Part shown: piece by piece, positions 23,462 through 36,300 of the stretch
Layout of the letters: every line of letters begins with the position of its first letter
Numbering within the stretch: position 1 is the stretch's first letter
From: Oryzias latipes
Lineage: Eukaryota > Chordata > Actinopteri > Beloniformes > Adrianichthyidae
NCBI RefSeq assembly: GCF_002234675.1
Contig: NC_019867.2
Location: 5,288,001 to 5,352,000 of the forward strand
Direction: 5' to 3'
DNA: 64,000 nt
Program-made: the position numbers and the translations under genes
Notes under the pieces: generated by a model
The model's database searches: none
Told to the model about the DNA's origin: nothing
The model's input: only the letters and a program-made list of their open reading frames with translations

Positions 23462-26400
23462 TCATATGTTGAAGCTTTCTCCACAGCCGCACGTGCCCTT
23501 GATGTTGGGGTTGTTGAAGACAAACTCACTGGACAGCTTTGACTCCACAAAGTCCATCTCAGTTCCCAGAAGGGTCAGTTGAGCCTTTTTCTCAATAAAC
23601 ACCGTCACACCTGAAAACATAAGAGGAAGAAAAACAAAAACAGGACAGCACCATTACAGCTGATGCGTTTTTATATCCATGTCAGATGCCATCATGTAGG
23701 ATTTAGAAACCCCACTGAGGTTTGAAAAAAACACTTTTAACAGACAAATAAAATCCAGAAATGTCACTTTGATGAATATCATGCTTTTGGTGTTTTTAAC
23801 ATTTTCTTGAGGCATTTCTCTGATTAATATTCAGCTAAAAATTGCATTTCTGAGTATTTCTTTATTAAAATCATTGTGATTTAGGAACAGACAACAAGCT
23901 CTCTGCTCTGCTCCATTCCGATGCATCTACTTCCAGACAAATAGATCCTTTGTTTTCCTCGTTTTAGCTGCCATCTGGCTCAAAACTGTACCGCTGGATA
24001 GCTCCAATATTTCTCGCCGTTTGCTTTTGCACCGGTAATATTAGGTTGAGAATGTGAGGGGCTGTAAGCTAGCCGGAGAGCGTGTAAACAGAGAGATATT
24101 TAACAGACAAGTTCTTACCCGTCTCCTGTTCAGGTCATTTAAATTAGCTTGACTTTTGTTTGATTAAACAGTTGCAGGAAAAACTGGAAATTATGCATGA
24201 ACTGTTTGTTCATGTATTATAAGTCATATTGTACGGTGGCCCTGAAGTGCAAATCACACCAACAAATCCCTCAACGCAAAAACATATTAAGATCATTACG
24301 ACAATTAAAAAAAAGAAAAACAAATAGCAAACATAAGTTACATTTTAAAAACCAAACCAAAATGTCAGAAACCAACGCTGAAAAAAAAGGCATTTCAAAA
24401 AAGAAAAGTGATTTCCAGAAATCGAAATGAAATGTAACAAATGAAATCAGGACACCAGAAAAGGTATTTGGGATGAGACATCCGTGACTGAATGATTACG
24501 TTTGAGCTTTGAAGAAGAGGGAAAGCAGAAGGATGCTTCTTCCCCCAAACTCTGGTGAAGAGTTGATCTTCTGTGTCCAGAAGCTTAAAGAAATATCCTC
24601 TGCACGAAAAGACCACCCTGCCAAATAGCTTTCTGTTGAAAAGCTGAACAAATGTCATCATTCCATCAGTGATGTCCCATAATAATAGTCGTTTCATTTT
24701 TTATGAGTACATTTTGGTTTTGATTTTTAAAATGTAAGGTTGTTTTTAAATTGTCGTTAGACTTTTAAAGCACTAATGTATGACATTAGAGGATCCAGAA
24801 AGGTCCTTACCGTCCTGCAGCACCTCCTCATCAGATTTGTCCTTCTGTTTTGTGTAGTCCAGTGTGTACGTTAGTCCATTGCAGCCACGTGTTCTCACCC
24901 CAACTTTCAAACCGAGCTAAGGAAAGACCAAGCACATGTCCATTTTTGTCTTTTTACTTTTCTTTACAAATGACGGGACAATAAAACAACTAAAATAATG
25001 TATTAATGAGGGTCCATTTAAGCCAATTAAGGATTTATTGGAACAAATTTGAACAAAATTACATTTAAACATCCCAACAAATATTCTCCAGTTTTTTTTC
25101 TTGCCAAAAGAGACTAATCTAGTTACACTCCGACATGTAAAAGTTCTATGAGTGGGTCAGAATCCATCCTTTTCTCTGCTGACATTTCAGGCTTCCTCCC
25201 CTCTGTGTGAAGCCTCTCATTTCCTTCGGTCTTTAAGCACATTGACATTTAAAGCTGCAACCCAGTAACAGATGTGCTGCTGTTGCTATGCTCTTATCTT
25301 TCAAAAGTCACACAAAACTTTGACTAAAAGAATATTTTTCTTGAAGAATCTAAATAAAACCAGAAGCATATTTCCCTTACACAAGTCAAAGCATAATAGC
25401 AAATATTTAAATATTGACTGTCATATTTTAGCAGCTTAACAGTAACTTTGTGCAGAACAGTCATATCAGATCCTCACATATTCTGGTTTGTCCTGCAGCA
25501 GAGATCGAATCTTGTTCACAGCTGCTGGAGTCTAAAGAAGAAACAACAGAAAGTAGAAGTTACTCCTTACAGGAACAGAAAACACAGAGTTCAGGGTGTT
25601 TTTTTAATGTATTTTTCCAACTGTGACAGCTCAGTGGATGTTAGAAAGAATGAACTCGGAGAAACAAGAGAATGTGCTTCATTTCAGGGTGCACCTCTTT
25701 AGCTGCTATGATACCTTTTACATTGGAAGACTGACAACATGCGAATGACTATCCGACCATTTCTTTGAAAGTATCCTGCTAGAGAAAACTACAATCCCAA
25801 AGTTTGGACCAGCAAATTGCTGGCAGAAGGAGAACAGGATTAGCAACAAGGTGCAAATCCGCTAAAGTTCGTACAGAGTGATCAACTGTGTGCTGAATCC
25901 AAATTCACAGGACGTCCCGAGTTCCAGCCGGATGTTGTTTTTAGGTTGAATCCAATTTGAAATGTGTAATATGAACAAACAGCATCAAATACAGAATTTT
26001 CAATAGGTAATCAACGGTGATAGAAAAAGATGACCCTCAGAAAATGACCCTCGAAACATGCACAGTACACAGCTGCCTCAATATTGTTTATGTCACGACC
26101 CACAAACAAGAAAACTAATTTTATCAACACAGGCGACCAAATACACGTTATCTCACAGCAACAGCGACAGAGCAGCTGATATCCACCAACAGAACATCTT
26201 TATCAAAGCCAGACATGACCACTACCACACACTTTATGCATTTTACTTTCTTTTCATTTGGACCAGCAAAATTCACTTGAACTATGAAATATATTTGACA
26301 ATCCAACACCAAGTTATCAAAAATCTACCCCAAACCAAACCCAAATTTTTGACACTACGAGGAGTTTAAGAATGGGATATTTAAACAGGGAAGCAACAAT

Positions 26401-27898
26401 TCACTTTCCCCACAATTTGATGCAAATCTCAATTTTTAGGTTTTGTTACGGTTCGATATGGTTTATGTTAAATAACAACAACAAATTAAAAAAACATTTT
26501 TTTAATTAACTAATAAGCAAGTAACAAATTGGGGGGGGGGAATATTTGGCTTATACTAAGCCTGGTGTAATGTCATTAAACAATATTAAAATTTAGCGAA
26601 ACACTTTCAATGTAAACCTTTGCAAACGTAAGCAGCAGCGATCCAACGATTCGATGGTGTAACACATTTGGTTCAGCTTTAAACCAAGAAAAGTGGCGTC
26701 AATAATTTGAACCTTTGATTTGTTTCTTAAACTTAACTGACACAAATCAGAAGATTATCATCATCCGGAGCCTAAAGGTGGATAATAGCTGCTATGCAGC
26801 TAACTCAGCACAAAATAGGTGTGTAAAGAACAATGTAGAAAACATGACTTTGCCTTAAAAAAATACCTATTACTGAAAAGTTACTGGAATATATAATTCC
26901 TGTGCATGCTGTTGAACGCCAGAAGAAACATTTCTGCATTAATTTGCAGAAACTGATAACATTAAATATCGTGCAGATTCTGTTAATTTAATCGTTGTTG
27001 TTTTTCTATGATTTTCCCCATAAAAGTATCCTAGAAAATCTCAGGAAGAAAAATTATTCATTAATTAAACAAAATGCTTTTTTATTTTGAAGTAATGAAA
27101 TAGATTAAAGAAATTTAAGAATAAAAAAAGAAAAGAAAGAAAAATCCCTAGAGGGAGTTTTGTTTACAGCTGCTTCTGTCCGTTTCAGTAAATAAAATTC
27201 CCAAACTTCTAATAACTTGTTGGGGAAGCAAAATGTAGGATATATTAAATTTGAATCATTATTTGTGTTTATATAAACATGGTTATTTATAAGAAAATAT
27301 GCTGCATTTGGCAGAAAATGTGCTCCCTAGGTATAGTAACTGCAGCCGTTTCTGAATCTCAAACGTGCAAAAGTGAGTCAGAATTGTACAAAAAGTTTTA
27401 AATCTGTTATTTGTAAGGCTACTCTACTGTACATTATTTTTCTTCCAACGCAAACTTTGACAGAAAGGACGAATTACCAAACAGACGCTTTAGCAGAAGA
27501 ACAACCTTTGTTACGACCAATATCATCGTGTACCTTTTAATACAATTCCTTTGGGTTTAAATAAATCAAAAAGAAGAAAAAAAAAGTCAATCTTAACGTG
27601 AATAAACATTACAGGGAGAAAAAAAGGCTGTTTATTATGAAAATCCCAGTTAAAGGGCTGAAAGTCAACCCAACCGACAGTTAGTTAGCTAACTTAGCCA
27701 CCTTACACAACAACCACACAACAACACTCTTTATGAACCTGCCGTTCAAAATAATAAACCAAAAATATAACAGATAAAGTCTTATATTTATTATATACCC
27801 AAAAACATCCATCTTACCAATGTTAACGCGGCTCGTGTGGGTAAAATCTTTCTTTTATTGACCGCTCGGACGGTCGCTCGCACTAAGGAGGCAGACAT
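23462..27898 (-). CDS. isca1: Iron-sulfur cluster assembly 1 (A-type carrier), 4 exons
   Basis: Mitochondrial A-type scaffold that works with ISCA2 and IBA57 to build [4Fe-4S] clusters. Exons: 27898-27818, 25531-25478, 24916-24811 and 23610-23462. Phases close and give 129 aa, the same length as human ISCA1. The three cluster-binding cysteines are present: Cys57 in VRTRGCNGLTYTLDY, and Cys121 and Cys123 in GTCGCGESFNI at the C-terminus. The N-terminal segment MSASLVRATVRAVNKRKI is arginine-rich, as expected for a mitochondrial presequence. Intron 1 is 2.3 kb and mostly anonymous. The neighbour is tut7, as in human 9q21. Confidence 0.97.
23790..24095. mobile_element. MITE fragment related to 58996-59597, isca1 intron 3
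   Basis: Shares long stretches with the element in the cdc20b intron, such as 'aaaattgcatttctgagtatttct' and 'ctccctgctctgctccattccgatgcat'-like text. The ends are not clear here. Confidence 0.55.
24227..24700. mobile_element. MITE with GGTGGCCCTGAAGTGC terminus (one end lost), isca1 intron 3
   Basis: The left end gtacggtggccctgaagtgc and internal text ('atcagtgatgtcccata') match the element at 38653-39058. The matching right terminus is missing, so the copy is truncated. Confidence 0.5.
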
Positions 27899-27928
27899 GT
27901 TGAAACTGTCAAAATCACAACACAGACT

Positions 27929-27940
27929 TGCGCAAGCGCG
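27929..27940. promoter_or_regulatory. NRF-1-like site upstream of isca1
   Basis: TGCGCAAGCGCG lies about 31 bases upstream of the isca1 ATG and differs from the NRF-1 consensus (YGCGCAYGCGCR) at one position. NRF-1 commonly drives nuclear genes for mitochondrial proteins, which suits isca1. Not tested. Confidence 0.45.
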
Positions 27941-29122
27941 TAAAAATAAGGCAACACCCCCTAGAGATGAGCCTTACAATGATTGGCTATTACTTAAGAG
28001 TGGCATGTGCACTGTCCAATGAGATACTGTTTTCCTTTCGATGGAGGATGAGAGACGCAACTCATGCTGGGTTACGTAACATCATTGTCTCGGGCCTTCT
28101 GCTTATTCACAGCAAATTCTAACTATTTAAAGGGTCAGCTAGCTCTGTTAGAAACAGTTGAGGGGCAGGTATCATAGAAAATATGTTTGTGAGACGATTA
28201 GCCTAAATACAGGCTCGCTTTGTAGTAGTAGAACATCATGTTCCACCTACTCGTGACATCACAGCCACACCCCTCTTGCAACCTGGAAAAAAAGGAAAAG
28301 CTGAAGAACCTCTTTTGATGCATATAGACAAATAGTTTAGATTTGATCTAAGAGGATTCTCGGTTTTGGACAAAAGTAAAGGGTACCAGAACAGTAGAAG
28401 CAGAAAATATGAGCAAAATTGGCGACTACTATTGAAATATATCACTATGTTTCTTGCTTTGTCTTTGCCGATTTGCTGCTTTAAAGCGCTTCCTTTTGTC
28501 TTATTTTGAAAAACCAATTATCCGTGAAATTATTCGCTTTTTAATACCAACAGGAGAAAAATGGCTATTGTCAGATTTGCTGTTAATTCACGATTCCAAA
28601 TTCACCCGCAGACTGTTTGATATATATTCAAATTGAAGACTGTTTGTAGCTGCCTCTGAGCTCAGTTTCAAAATAAGAGATCTAAACATTGGCTAAGAAA
28701 TAAATTTTATAGCGTTAATTTCTTTTAATAATGTAAAGAAACATTAAAAGAGAATTGTATTTAAATTAATCAAAGACTGTAATCAAGTTGCTGTTTATCG
28801 TTTTTTTAAAATGGGATATATTTGACGAATATAAATTACTTATCTGATGTGTACAAAATTAACAGCAAAACAGGTTAATACCTTTAGACCTTTCTTTTAA
28901 AAAACATAACCTCTCTGACCCTTTTGCTTTGAACACAGGCGGTGCAATCGGAAACAACCTGGAAAACTCCTTAATTAGCTATGAATGCCCTAACTCTAAA
29001 AGGATTTTAAAAAAATAAAACAGTCTGTGTTTTGCAGTAATAAAATAAAAATTAAAATAAAGCACATATAAGGTTTGATCCCTTTTGACTTACTCATATA
29101 GTCACTAATACTTTAATCCTTT
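27941..29122. other. Intergenic DNA between isca1 and tut7
   Basis: Upstream region of isca1 followed by AT-rich sequence. No gene or RNA gene recognised. Confidence 0.45.
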
Positions 29123-29140
29123 TTTTCTTTTTGTTTGCAT

Positions 29141-29367
29141 GTTTCTCTTTTGGCTTTTCCCATCAGGGGTCGCCACAGCGAACGAGTCGCGTGGTAAACT
29201 TGGCAATGTTTTTTTTACGCCGGATGCCCTTCCTGACGCAACCTTCTCAAAGCAACCGGGCTTGGGACCGGCACAGAGGTAGAGAAGGGAACAGGGAGCA
29301 GCCCGGAGTTGAACCCAGGATTCACGGACGGAAGGCGCCGCAAACCAGCACGAGCTAAACCGGCTCC
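29141..29367 (-). mobile_element. tRNA-derived SINE, copy 2, with perfect 17-bp duplication
   Basis: Same family and orientation as 21703-21930. On the minus strand the head reads ggagccggtttagctcgtgc, with a downstream B-box-like ggttcaactcc. It is flanked by identical tttctttttgtttgcat at 29124-29140 and 29369-29385. The perfect duplication suggests a fairly recent insertion. Confidence 0.85.
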
Positions 29368-29450
29368 CTTTCTTTTTGTTTGCATAGGATTCATATTTGT
29401 AGCCTTTTTAAAAAATAAATAAAACACTCAAAATCTGGATTAAGCACCAG

Positions 29451-29456
29451 TTTATT
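29451..29456 (-). promoter_or_regulatory. Candidate poly(A) signal of tut7
   Basis: AATAAA on the minus strand about 0.9 kb past the inferred tut7 stop, just before SINE copy 2. Confidence 0.35.
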
Positions 29457-30370
29457 AAACTTTAGTTTAATCCACACTCAGATTAAATATCACTTTCCTG
29501 TTTTGACACACAAAACAGATGGCAAGCAGGCCCCTTCTGAAAGCTCCATAATTCCAAACTAAAATTTTCATTTCCATTACTCAAAAAAAAAAAAAAAACT
29601 ACGCTGGCATGAAAAGAAAATGTGATCACCACAAAGAACAGCAGTCAGTTCCAAAGAAAGAAGGGAGTCTTTGAGACACAACCAAACTGTCACGAGTACA
29701 AACAAGATTTCAAGGTTTATGAGTGATTGCAGTGTTTATAGCAGTGCAAGCCACCAGCTGGACCAGTGCAAGATGATCATCTAGAGCCGTTAAAAACCCC
29801 GGTGTAAACTCTAAAATCCCTCTGAACTCTGCAGCATTTGGAGATGCATAGTCTTTAACATGTGCTGGCAGCTGAGAAACAGTGCATCGCGACAGGAACG
29901 GTTGTGTCCAGATAAAATTTTAAAAAATCAAAGAGCTTTTGAAAAGAAACTGATCCCCTCACCGTGGGATAAAGTTTACATGTCTTCTTCACCCCACAAC
30001 ACTTCTTTTTTCATCAATTGTTGCCAAGATCTGGACTTCGATGTAATGAACTTCCATTAGATGTGACAGAATACTGAACAAAGACGCAGAATCATGCACA
30101 TTATTTGTTAAAAAGAAAACCTTTAAAAACTCCCCTGAAGGGGGGGGGGGCACGGCACAAACATAAAAAGGCCCTCATTGGCTTCAAGTCAGGTTGTTCC
30201 GGCTTTGGCTTTGAACGGGTCCCCACCGGCCCGGGGGTACCAAACTGGAGGTGTTCTGGACTTCCAGGAGTTCCACCGCCGAAGGAGAACAGAAGTTGTG
30301 GACGGTAAACCTTCTGTTGTTTATTCCACTGGGCTCCTCCTGTGGCCGGGCCGAGCCACGCCTCAATTGG

Positions 30371-33300
30371 TTAAACTGCCTGAAAAACACCAGAGAGGCT
30401 CTAACTTTACTGTCCACAAAATGAATGAAAAGAGGCTTTATTTTTGATAACTTTAATAACAGATAAACACACAGGCAAAGGAACAAAAACAACTCATTAG
30501 CATTTTGTGATTGTGTTGTGAAACTGAAATAGTTGAAGTGAAGAAAAAAATAAAACCCTCTAAAAGGACCTTTCAAAATACGAACATTTATACAGTTTGT
30601 CCCTCGTTTATCGTGAGAGTTGTGTTCTAAAGACAACCTAAAATAGGTAAAACCAGCAAATTATTACAATCATTCTAGACATTGTAAGGCTGTAGAACCC
30701 CTCACTACTCACTTAAACACTTTTCTCAGAGAGACTTTAACATTTCCACACTTTTCTCTCTCATCTAAACTCTCGAAGTTCAAACATTTGCTGAATAGAA
30801 AGTTTAGTATTATGTATCTGTGAACGACTAAAGATGAATGGAGATTTGGCAAAATGAACTCAAGTGCGCTGTTAAAAAAGGAAAGGAAAAGCATGCAAAA
30901 TCACACAAAGAAAACAAAAAAAACACAGACTATGAAAAAAGAACTGCAATATAGCGAAGACCACAAATAAACAGCATAAAGTCAAATAAGAATATAAGAG
31001 TATGAAAAGTATGAATACCCGTTTGAGGACTCAATACCACATGTTTTGGCTTTCTCTTCTTCTCTTCTTGTATGACTAAACCCTACAAAGATGAGAACTA
31101 ATGTAAACAGGACCGAAGCTAAAAGATAAGATTCTTTATGCTTTTAATAGAACTAAAAACATACCTGCTTTTCTTTTGCTCTTAGAGTCTTGAAGTGGGC
31201 TGAAGAGGCAGGAGAGCCGCTCTCTTTCTTTAGTTTACCTACCAATGAAAGTTAAAGAGTTAGAAAAAGCAATACTTTAATGCACTTTTGGATTATATCA
31301 CTCAAAGGAAAGACTAAAAAAGAAGATAAAAACTTGATTTAAAACGTTTCAAATTTAAAAAGGGGCACAAACACCAAAAATAAAAATGTTCCAGAACAAT
31401 ATCCAAACTCCATTGCTTGTGATGTTTCTGCCTGATAAAGGCAGAGCGCTAAAACGCTAAAAGCAAAATATTTGTCTTTGGATGAAGTTTAAAAGTTGTC
31501 TTATTATTTCTTAAAAAAAAGGATCAATTCCTCTGGAACCTGCAGTGTTTTTGTAAAGTTGACAGTCTTTCTTAATGTGGGCCGCTGAGCCGCATAAGAA
31601 GCAGCAGCGCTGTTCCAGTGGGTCCCTCTTCTTGTGGCGGTCATTCCTCTTTCTGAACTGAACTCTGGGTTCATCTCCATCCAGGTTTTCAGGCCTTTCT
31701 TCCGAATCCCTTTTCTGCCTGGACCTGGAATAATAGAAAAAAAAAAGTTCATTGTCACTGATATATGGATGAATCCGTCTATGTTTTGGGACGAGACTCA
31801 CTTCTGACGCATCGAGCAGTCTTTCATGAAGTGGCCCACCTTCCCGCAGATTCGGCAGCAGCGATCGTTGGGAGCCACTTGACCCTCAGTGAGCACTTCG
31901 GGGTCAAAGAAGTACTCCTGTTGAACAATGAAAGACATATCCACCATCATGGCTTTTGTTAGAAACACTAAAATCAGTGAGTGATGTTTAGAGTGCAGCT
32001 ACTGACCATGTGGGAGGGATAGATTGAAGGCAGCACTTGAAACGGAGTACCAAACAGTGTTCTGCCATTGATGAAGGCTTTCATGATGAAGTTGGTCACT
32101 GTTGATGGAAAAAAAAAACACGTATGGTGACTTTCCTGAATAAAGCAGCCATGCTTAAAATATGAGGGATGGATAGAAATCATACTTTTCCTGGACAATC
32201 CAGCACCCAGATTATGATTCAAGTCAAACGGATCTGAAATATAAAAAAAACTTAAAATAGTATTTATAGCGTTGCTACTGATAGGAAAATTTGATTACGT
32301 TGCAGAAGATCACCTTCAATGACGATATATTTGGACGTCCATTGTTTGCTGAAGGTGGTGAGGCGGGCTCGCTGTCGAATGCTGACGACGTGCTCCTTGA
32401 AGTCAAAGTCCTCGGTGTAAAAGCGGAGCAGGCCGAGCCAAAGCTCCCCAATGCTCTCCGTGTTCTTCCCATGCTGTGGCCAGTGACTGGGCTGCAAGAG
32501 GAGGAGGACGACTCGGACTACTGAGGCGCGCAAACATTTTCAAAACAGTTCCCTAACAGAGCGCGCACATTCAAAATACTCACCAGGGTTTTCAGGTCAT
32601 CAAAAAAGTACACATTCCAGCCATCAACAAGGACTTCTGGTTTATGTTTTCCAAAATAGATCTGCAAGAAATCATTCAATGAGGTGAAAAAAGGAAACTT
32701 TACAGATCCAGACTACTTTCAGTGTACTCATTCATACCTCTTGCAGCACCGGGATGACTGGAGGGTTCCTCTGCTGAAGGAAAAACAGCACCATGAGAGT
32801 GTAGGCATAAGAGGAAAGGCTGCCTCGGGAAGCATCCCCAATGTCACACATCTGTGGAGAAACGCACGTACAGTGTAAAAACCAGATGAAGGATGTACAT
32901 GCAGAAGAGGACTCATTCATAAAATCACGCTGACCTTAGCAAAAACCTTCATGACGTAACAGAGGATCTTCACTCTTCTGTCAATGGCGGCGTAGGAAGC
33001 CAGCAGGTGTGTGTTATGAAGGGCCTGCAGAGAGAATGTTTGTCTTCAGTAAGGAAGGGCACCATTTGGATTTTCTATAGTGCCAAACCAGTACTTTAGA
33101 AATGGATTCAGTGCCTCAAGGTACTTTATCAATTATAAAAAATCAGACAATTTATTTCCTAAAACATTCAAGTGTGACGAAGCAACATCGCAGGGTGAAT
33201 GGAGAGTGCTTAAATGTGCCTACGATGCTTTATTTCATTCTTTCTGACAGTCTGCGCTGCATCTCCGTTTTCACACACGCAGACGTAAACATAAATTTCA

Positions 33301-36300
33301 CAGCTCATCGCCACAGCGATGGTTTTTTTCTGAGCATTATACACGTCACTCTGATCGCTGAATTGGAATCTTTTGCTGTAATCTTTCACTCGTTTGATGC
33401 TCCACCTACTCTCCTGGCCACACCCATTCTTACATGGGCACACCCCAAATTGCTGTAAAGATAAAATGTTTGGCTTGAATGCAAGACATTAACATCCTAA
33501 TCGAAGCCCTCAAATCAGCGTTTTCATACAGTAATGGTAGTAACGCATACGTCCAAACTGATACCAACGTAGTGTCTGTATCCATCCCCAGTCCTCAAAC
33601 ACAACATCCACGGTCTTTGAGGGGCAGACATGAATGAGGGTGAAAGGAGAAGCGTTCTGTACCAGTGTGTTGTAAAGGCTGATGTCTCCTTCCAAGCTGG
33701 TGTTGATGTGGTAAAACTTTACGATGGGGACTTTGGCTGTAGTGATGGGCAGGATGTTCTTCAGATCTGGCAGAGAACCAAACAAGTTTACTGATGGATG
33801 AACACGGCTATTGTGTTTGTCCTCACACTTTCAGCATCCACTGTTTAGATACCTACAAGACATCGATCACAAGAGCCAAACCTGAAGACATTCCTGCAGG
33901 TTTTTGAGTTTAAAAAGCTCTAACATGAACCAGATGAATTTCACTAGGAATTTTGAGTTTCAGCAGGATTACGTCAGACAACAAAAATGTAAATAAAACA
34001 GAAGCCACAGTCATTTTATTAATAGTAACAGCCACTCTCGGTTTAAAAGTATGCATCGGGAGTAAACCACTGCTGGCGTTGTCAATCAGATGCTGTACCT
34101 GGGTTTTTCTTTAGACATCTTGCCAAACTTTCAATAATTCTGATGCAGTCAACATCCTGTTAAGTGGAAAAAGCAGAAATATAAAATTATAGTTGCTGTA
34201 AAAATAAAAAAAATATAAAAGCAGAACCATATTTAAAGCAGATACACAAAAACAAAAATGCATAAAAAGGCACAGCAATAAAGAAACGACCTACATCTAT
34301 GTTTTCTTTCCCCTCCAAAACCATACAGATGTCTAGATCACTCTGTCTGAAGCCAAACCCATTTTTGGACGAGCCGAACAACTGCAGCCGAGCCCCTGTG
34401 AAAGGGATTTATGCACAGAGGTCAATTCAGTCTGGAGAATCCATCCAAATCACTGAAAGTCAGAGTTTACTTTACCGGCAAACTGGCACCTCACAAAGGC
34501 CTCCAGCTGTTGAAGGATGAGCTCTCTAATGCTCAGTTCCAGTTCATCTGGGGCAAAGTCCTCTGAGGAGAGAAGAATTATGAGGAAAAAAGCCTAATAA
34601 TTTGGTATGAGGTGATTTTCAGTAAAGTCTGGGTTTGAAATAATGATTTAATAATAGGGGGACTAAAAAAATGGATTGTAGAAGTCTTTTTCTGCACTTC
34701 TCCAAATAGTCCTTTTTTATCATCGATTTTTTTAAATTACTGCAACCTTTTCTAATCAGAACTTTGATTTAAAAATATATATAAACAAAATATTTCCTGT
34801 ATTTACATTCCTACTTTTATAAATGACCTCATAACCTTCTATGTCAAAGTCCACTCCCCTGTCATTGTTAAACCTCGTTTTTGAGACTGCAATTATACTG
34901 AAGCTTTGTGAAACTGTTCCAAGAAGCCCTTAATTTTATGGATGTTGGCCTACAAACTTGTACTATTAAAGTGGATTTCGGAGAACTTGGTATCATTCTT
35001 GTTTGCGATATTAAATTGATCCTCTGTATAGTACTGGCAGTTATGATCATCACTATAGAAAAAAAAATTTCAGGACCAAAATCAACATCTTTCAAATCTT
35101 CATCATTGTTCTGAGAAGCTGGAAGTTCTAGTTCATCATACTGTGAAATCTTGTCTAACAGAAACAAGCATTCAACTTGTCTAAGGGAAGTATTTGATAC
35201 ATCTTTTTGTTCAACCCATGGAATAAAAGCTGAAAGTCTGCACTTCAATGGCATCTGAGTTGTTTTATTTAAAATTCACCGTGGTAATGTACAGAAACTA
35301 AATTAAAAAGAATGTGTCTCTGTCCAAATATTTATGGTCCTGACTGTATTTGCTTATCATTGATCAAGCCTACAGCGCCACCTTTCGGTGAAAATAGGAA
35401 TTCAGCCTAATATTTGGAAATTGTGTAGAAAAATGACTGGAACTCCAGTAAACACTGTTTGAAGCATTTTGCAGATGTTTGTGCAGTTTCAGAAGATTAC
35501 GTTGCGGTCGTGGGGCCGTGACTTGGATACTGGGTTACCAAATGCGACGTCTTGACGCTTCCTTTGTACGAAGCGGGTGGTTTTGGCGATGCGAAACGGC
35601 TTGAGCGAGGCATTGCTCGCGGGGCGGTCGCCCGTGCTCGGGCCCGCTAAATGCTACTTGTGGCTTTAATTTTTTCAATCATTTCTTAGTTTTGAGTAAA
35701 TGTCAGCTGTTTGATGGTAAAAAGAGCTGGACTTAAAGAGCACAACAACCCATTTAGAAAGAAGTCCCATGCTTTATTGTGGACCGGTGTCAGTCATCCA
35801 CAGCAGAGCAGAACCGAACACTGAGAGGTGAAAGTCAGATGCAGGAAATGGCAAACTAGATAACAACATTTTGAACAGGCACGAGTTTAAACTCTGCTGT
35901 ACCCAAGTTCGTCGCTCGTCTGATCCACCCATTCATGGATCAGCAACCCCCCAAGACAGCTTTCTACTGCATCGTTTCAATTTTGCACTTGGTTGTTGTA
36001 CCCTAAAATGGCTAAAAATGGACATTAGAACTAGTCACAAAATAGCACCAAAGTGAGCACCAAATGCAGAAGCAGTAACGAAACTACTAAAACTACTTCA
36101 GCATCAGGGAGGCAAGTGCAGCGGTGACAAGCATGTCAGCTCTGGCTCCTCACTCTTCTGATTTTTAGTGCTCACTGCAGCACGGCGGCGGCGGCGGCAG
36201 CAGCACTTGGATTCACTCATCAGGTCCAGATGATGTTTAAATTAATAAACCCCAGTAAGTGCGGCTCAAATATTATCCAGCGCAATATTTCTCTAGAAAG

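Noticed and set aside
29141-29367. A functional tRNA gene
   Set aside because: The A and B boxes sit in a dispersed SINE with target duplications and no full cloverleaf.
34868-35254. 128-codon minus-strand frame in a tut7 intron
   Set aside because: Overlaps a Tc1-like repeat and does not fit the tut7 exon phases.
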